The notes beneath the pieces were generated by a model that saw only the letters and a program-made list of their open reading frames with translations, was not told the DNA's origin and ran no database searches. This document shows positions 5,547 to 6,010 of a stretch of DNA of 6,010 bases, one piece after another (within the stretch, counting starts at the first letter, position 1; each line of letters opens with the position of its first letter). Source of the DNA: Chloroflexota bacterium (GTDB lineage Bacteria; Chloroflexota; Ktedonobacteria; Ktedonobacterales; Ktedonobacteraceae); assembly GCA_005881995.1 (NCBI GenBank), contig VBHV01000228.1, forward strand, positions 1-6,010, read 5' to 3'. The position numbers and the translations under genes are program-made.

Positions 5547-6010
5547 ATGGCACAAACCGATATGCACGGAAAAATCTGCCTCGTGACCGTCATCCTGGGG
5601 TGCCGGGACAAGCAACGTGGAGAAGCTGCCTTGGCCGAGATCAAGGCAGCCAGCCCAACAGCCATCGTTGATCTGCTGCTCCTGGATCTTTCGGTGCAAC
5701 GATCGGTTCGCAGCGCGGTGACCGAGTTCGAGAACAGGTATAGCCAACTTGATGTCCTGATCAACAACGCTGCTGTCTTCAAGCCACATCGGATGCTCAC
5801 CGCGGAAGGCTATGAAACCATGTTTGCCACCAACCACCTCGGACCGTTTTTACTCACCAACCTGCTGCTGGAACGCTTGAAGACCAGCCCTTCGGCACGC
5901 ATTCTCACCATTACTGCACCCTCAACCACGAGGATCGCTTTCGAGGATTTGCAAGCCGAGCACTCGTTCAAGGCCTTCCATGCCTTCGGTGCCTCCAAGG
6001 CTGCCAACCT
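5547..6010 (+). CDS. Short-chain dehydrogenase/reductase, 3' end outside window, nucleotide-binding loop deleted
   Basis: The start ATG follows a strong GGAGG (5536-5540) at 6 nt, 99 bp after the hydrolase; 154 codons are open to the window edge. The protein is a clear SDR: CRDKQRGEAALAEI (19-32), LLLLDLS (43-49), DVLINNAAVF (69-78), MFATNHLGPFLLTNLLLERL (92-111, with N96), ARILTITAPSTT (117-128, candidate catalytic S126) and FGASK (147-151). Two things are odd. MHGKICLVT (6-14) runs straight into VILGCRD (15-21), whereas SDRs have about 20 residues there carrying TGxxxGIG, the dinucleotide-binding loop. The gap is in frame, so the reading frame survives but NAD(P) binding should be lost. Also, the catalytic YxxxK appears as F147 and K151; I believe some close relatives also have Phe, so this may be a subfamily trait. 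It is likely inactive, or the product of a recent deletion. It is probably co-transcribed with the hydrolase. Confidence 0.82.
   Translation, partial: MAQTDMHGKICLVTVILGCRDKQRGEAALAEIKAASPTAIVDLLLLDLSVQRSVRSAVTEFENRYSQLDVLINNAAVFKPHRMLTAEGYETMFATNHLGPFLLTNLLLERLKTSPSARILTITAPSTTRIAFEDLQAEHSFKAFHAFGASKAAN

Noticed and set aside
5384..5837. Long open frames on the minus strand over the dehydrogenase
   Set aside because: Their translations show no domain-like pattern, and the plus strand has a strong ribosome binding site and clear SDR motifs here.
1..6010. Mobile element, CRISPR, tRNA or defence system
   Set aside because: No transposase, terminal repeats, spaced direct repeats, tRNA-like fold or known defence domain was seen on either strand.

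Overview
The window looks like chromosomal DNA of a free-living, moderately GC-rich bacterium. The combination of a 7-9 TM GAF sensor kinase, an ArsR regulator without metal-binding Cys, a GHSSG alpha/beta hydrolase and an 'APSTT/FGASK' short-chain dehydrogenase resembles what I associate with Ktedonobacteria (Chloroflexota). That placement is an inference from protein flavour; there is no rRNA or other marker gene here. I see no mobile element, CRISPR array, tRNA or rRNA.

Layout. (1) 110-2503 (+): a large membrane-bound sensor histidine kinase with no response regulator beside it; its leader can fold a hairpin over the ribosome binding site. (2) 2500-3258 (-): an UlaG-like metallo-beta-lactamase-fold hydrolase, convergent with the kinase and sharing overlapping stop codons with it. 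(3) 3336-3950 (-): a TetR-family repressor upstream of the hydrolase. A 15-bp palindrome lies on the predicted tetR transcription start and a 14/15 match lies just upstream of the hydrolase, so the repressor plausibly controls both itself and the hydrolase. (4) 3951-4075: a compact divergent control region with two near-consensus sigma-70-type promoters back to back. (5) 4076-4399 (+): a small ArsR-family repressor whose predicted transcript begins exactly at its ATG (leaderless). (6) 4396-4638: the decayed remains of a gene that began inside the arsR stop codon. (7) 4653-5447 (+): an intact alpha/beta hydrolase. (8) 5547-6010 (+): the start of a short-chain dehydrogenase that runs off the window and lacks, in frame, the glycine-rich nucleotide-binding loop.

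How they fit together. The rightward unit (arsR, remnant, hydrolase, dehydrogenase) looks like an ArsR-controlled accessory operon for small-molecule turnover that is partly decaying: one gene is clearly broken and another has lost its cofactor motif. The leftward unit (tetR, MBL hydrolase) looks like a self-contained repressor-enzyme pair. I found no convincing new multi-gene system; the most informative signals are the paired TetR operators, the leaderless arsR promoter and the dehydrogenase deletion.
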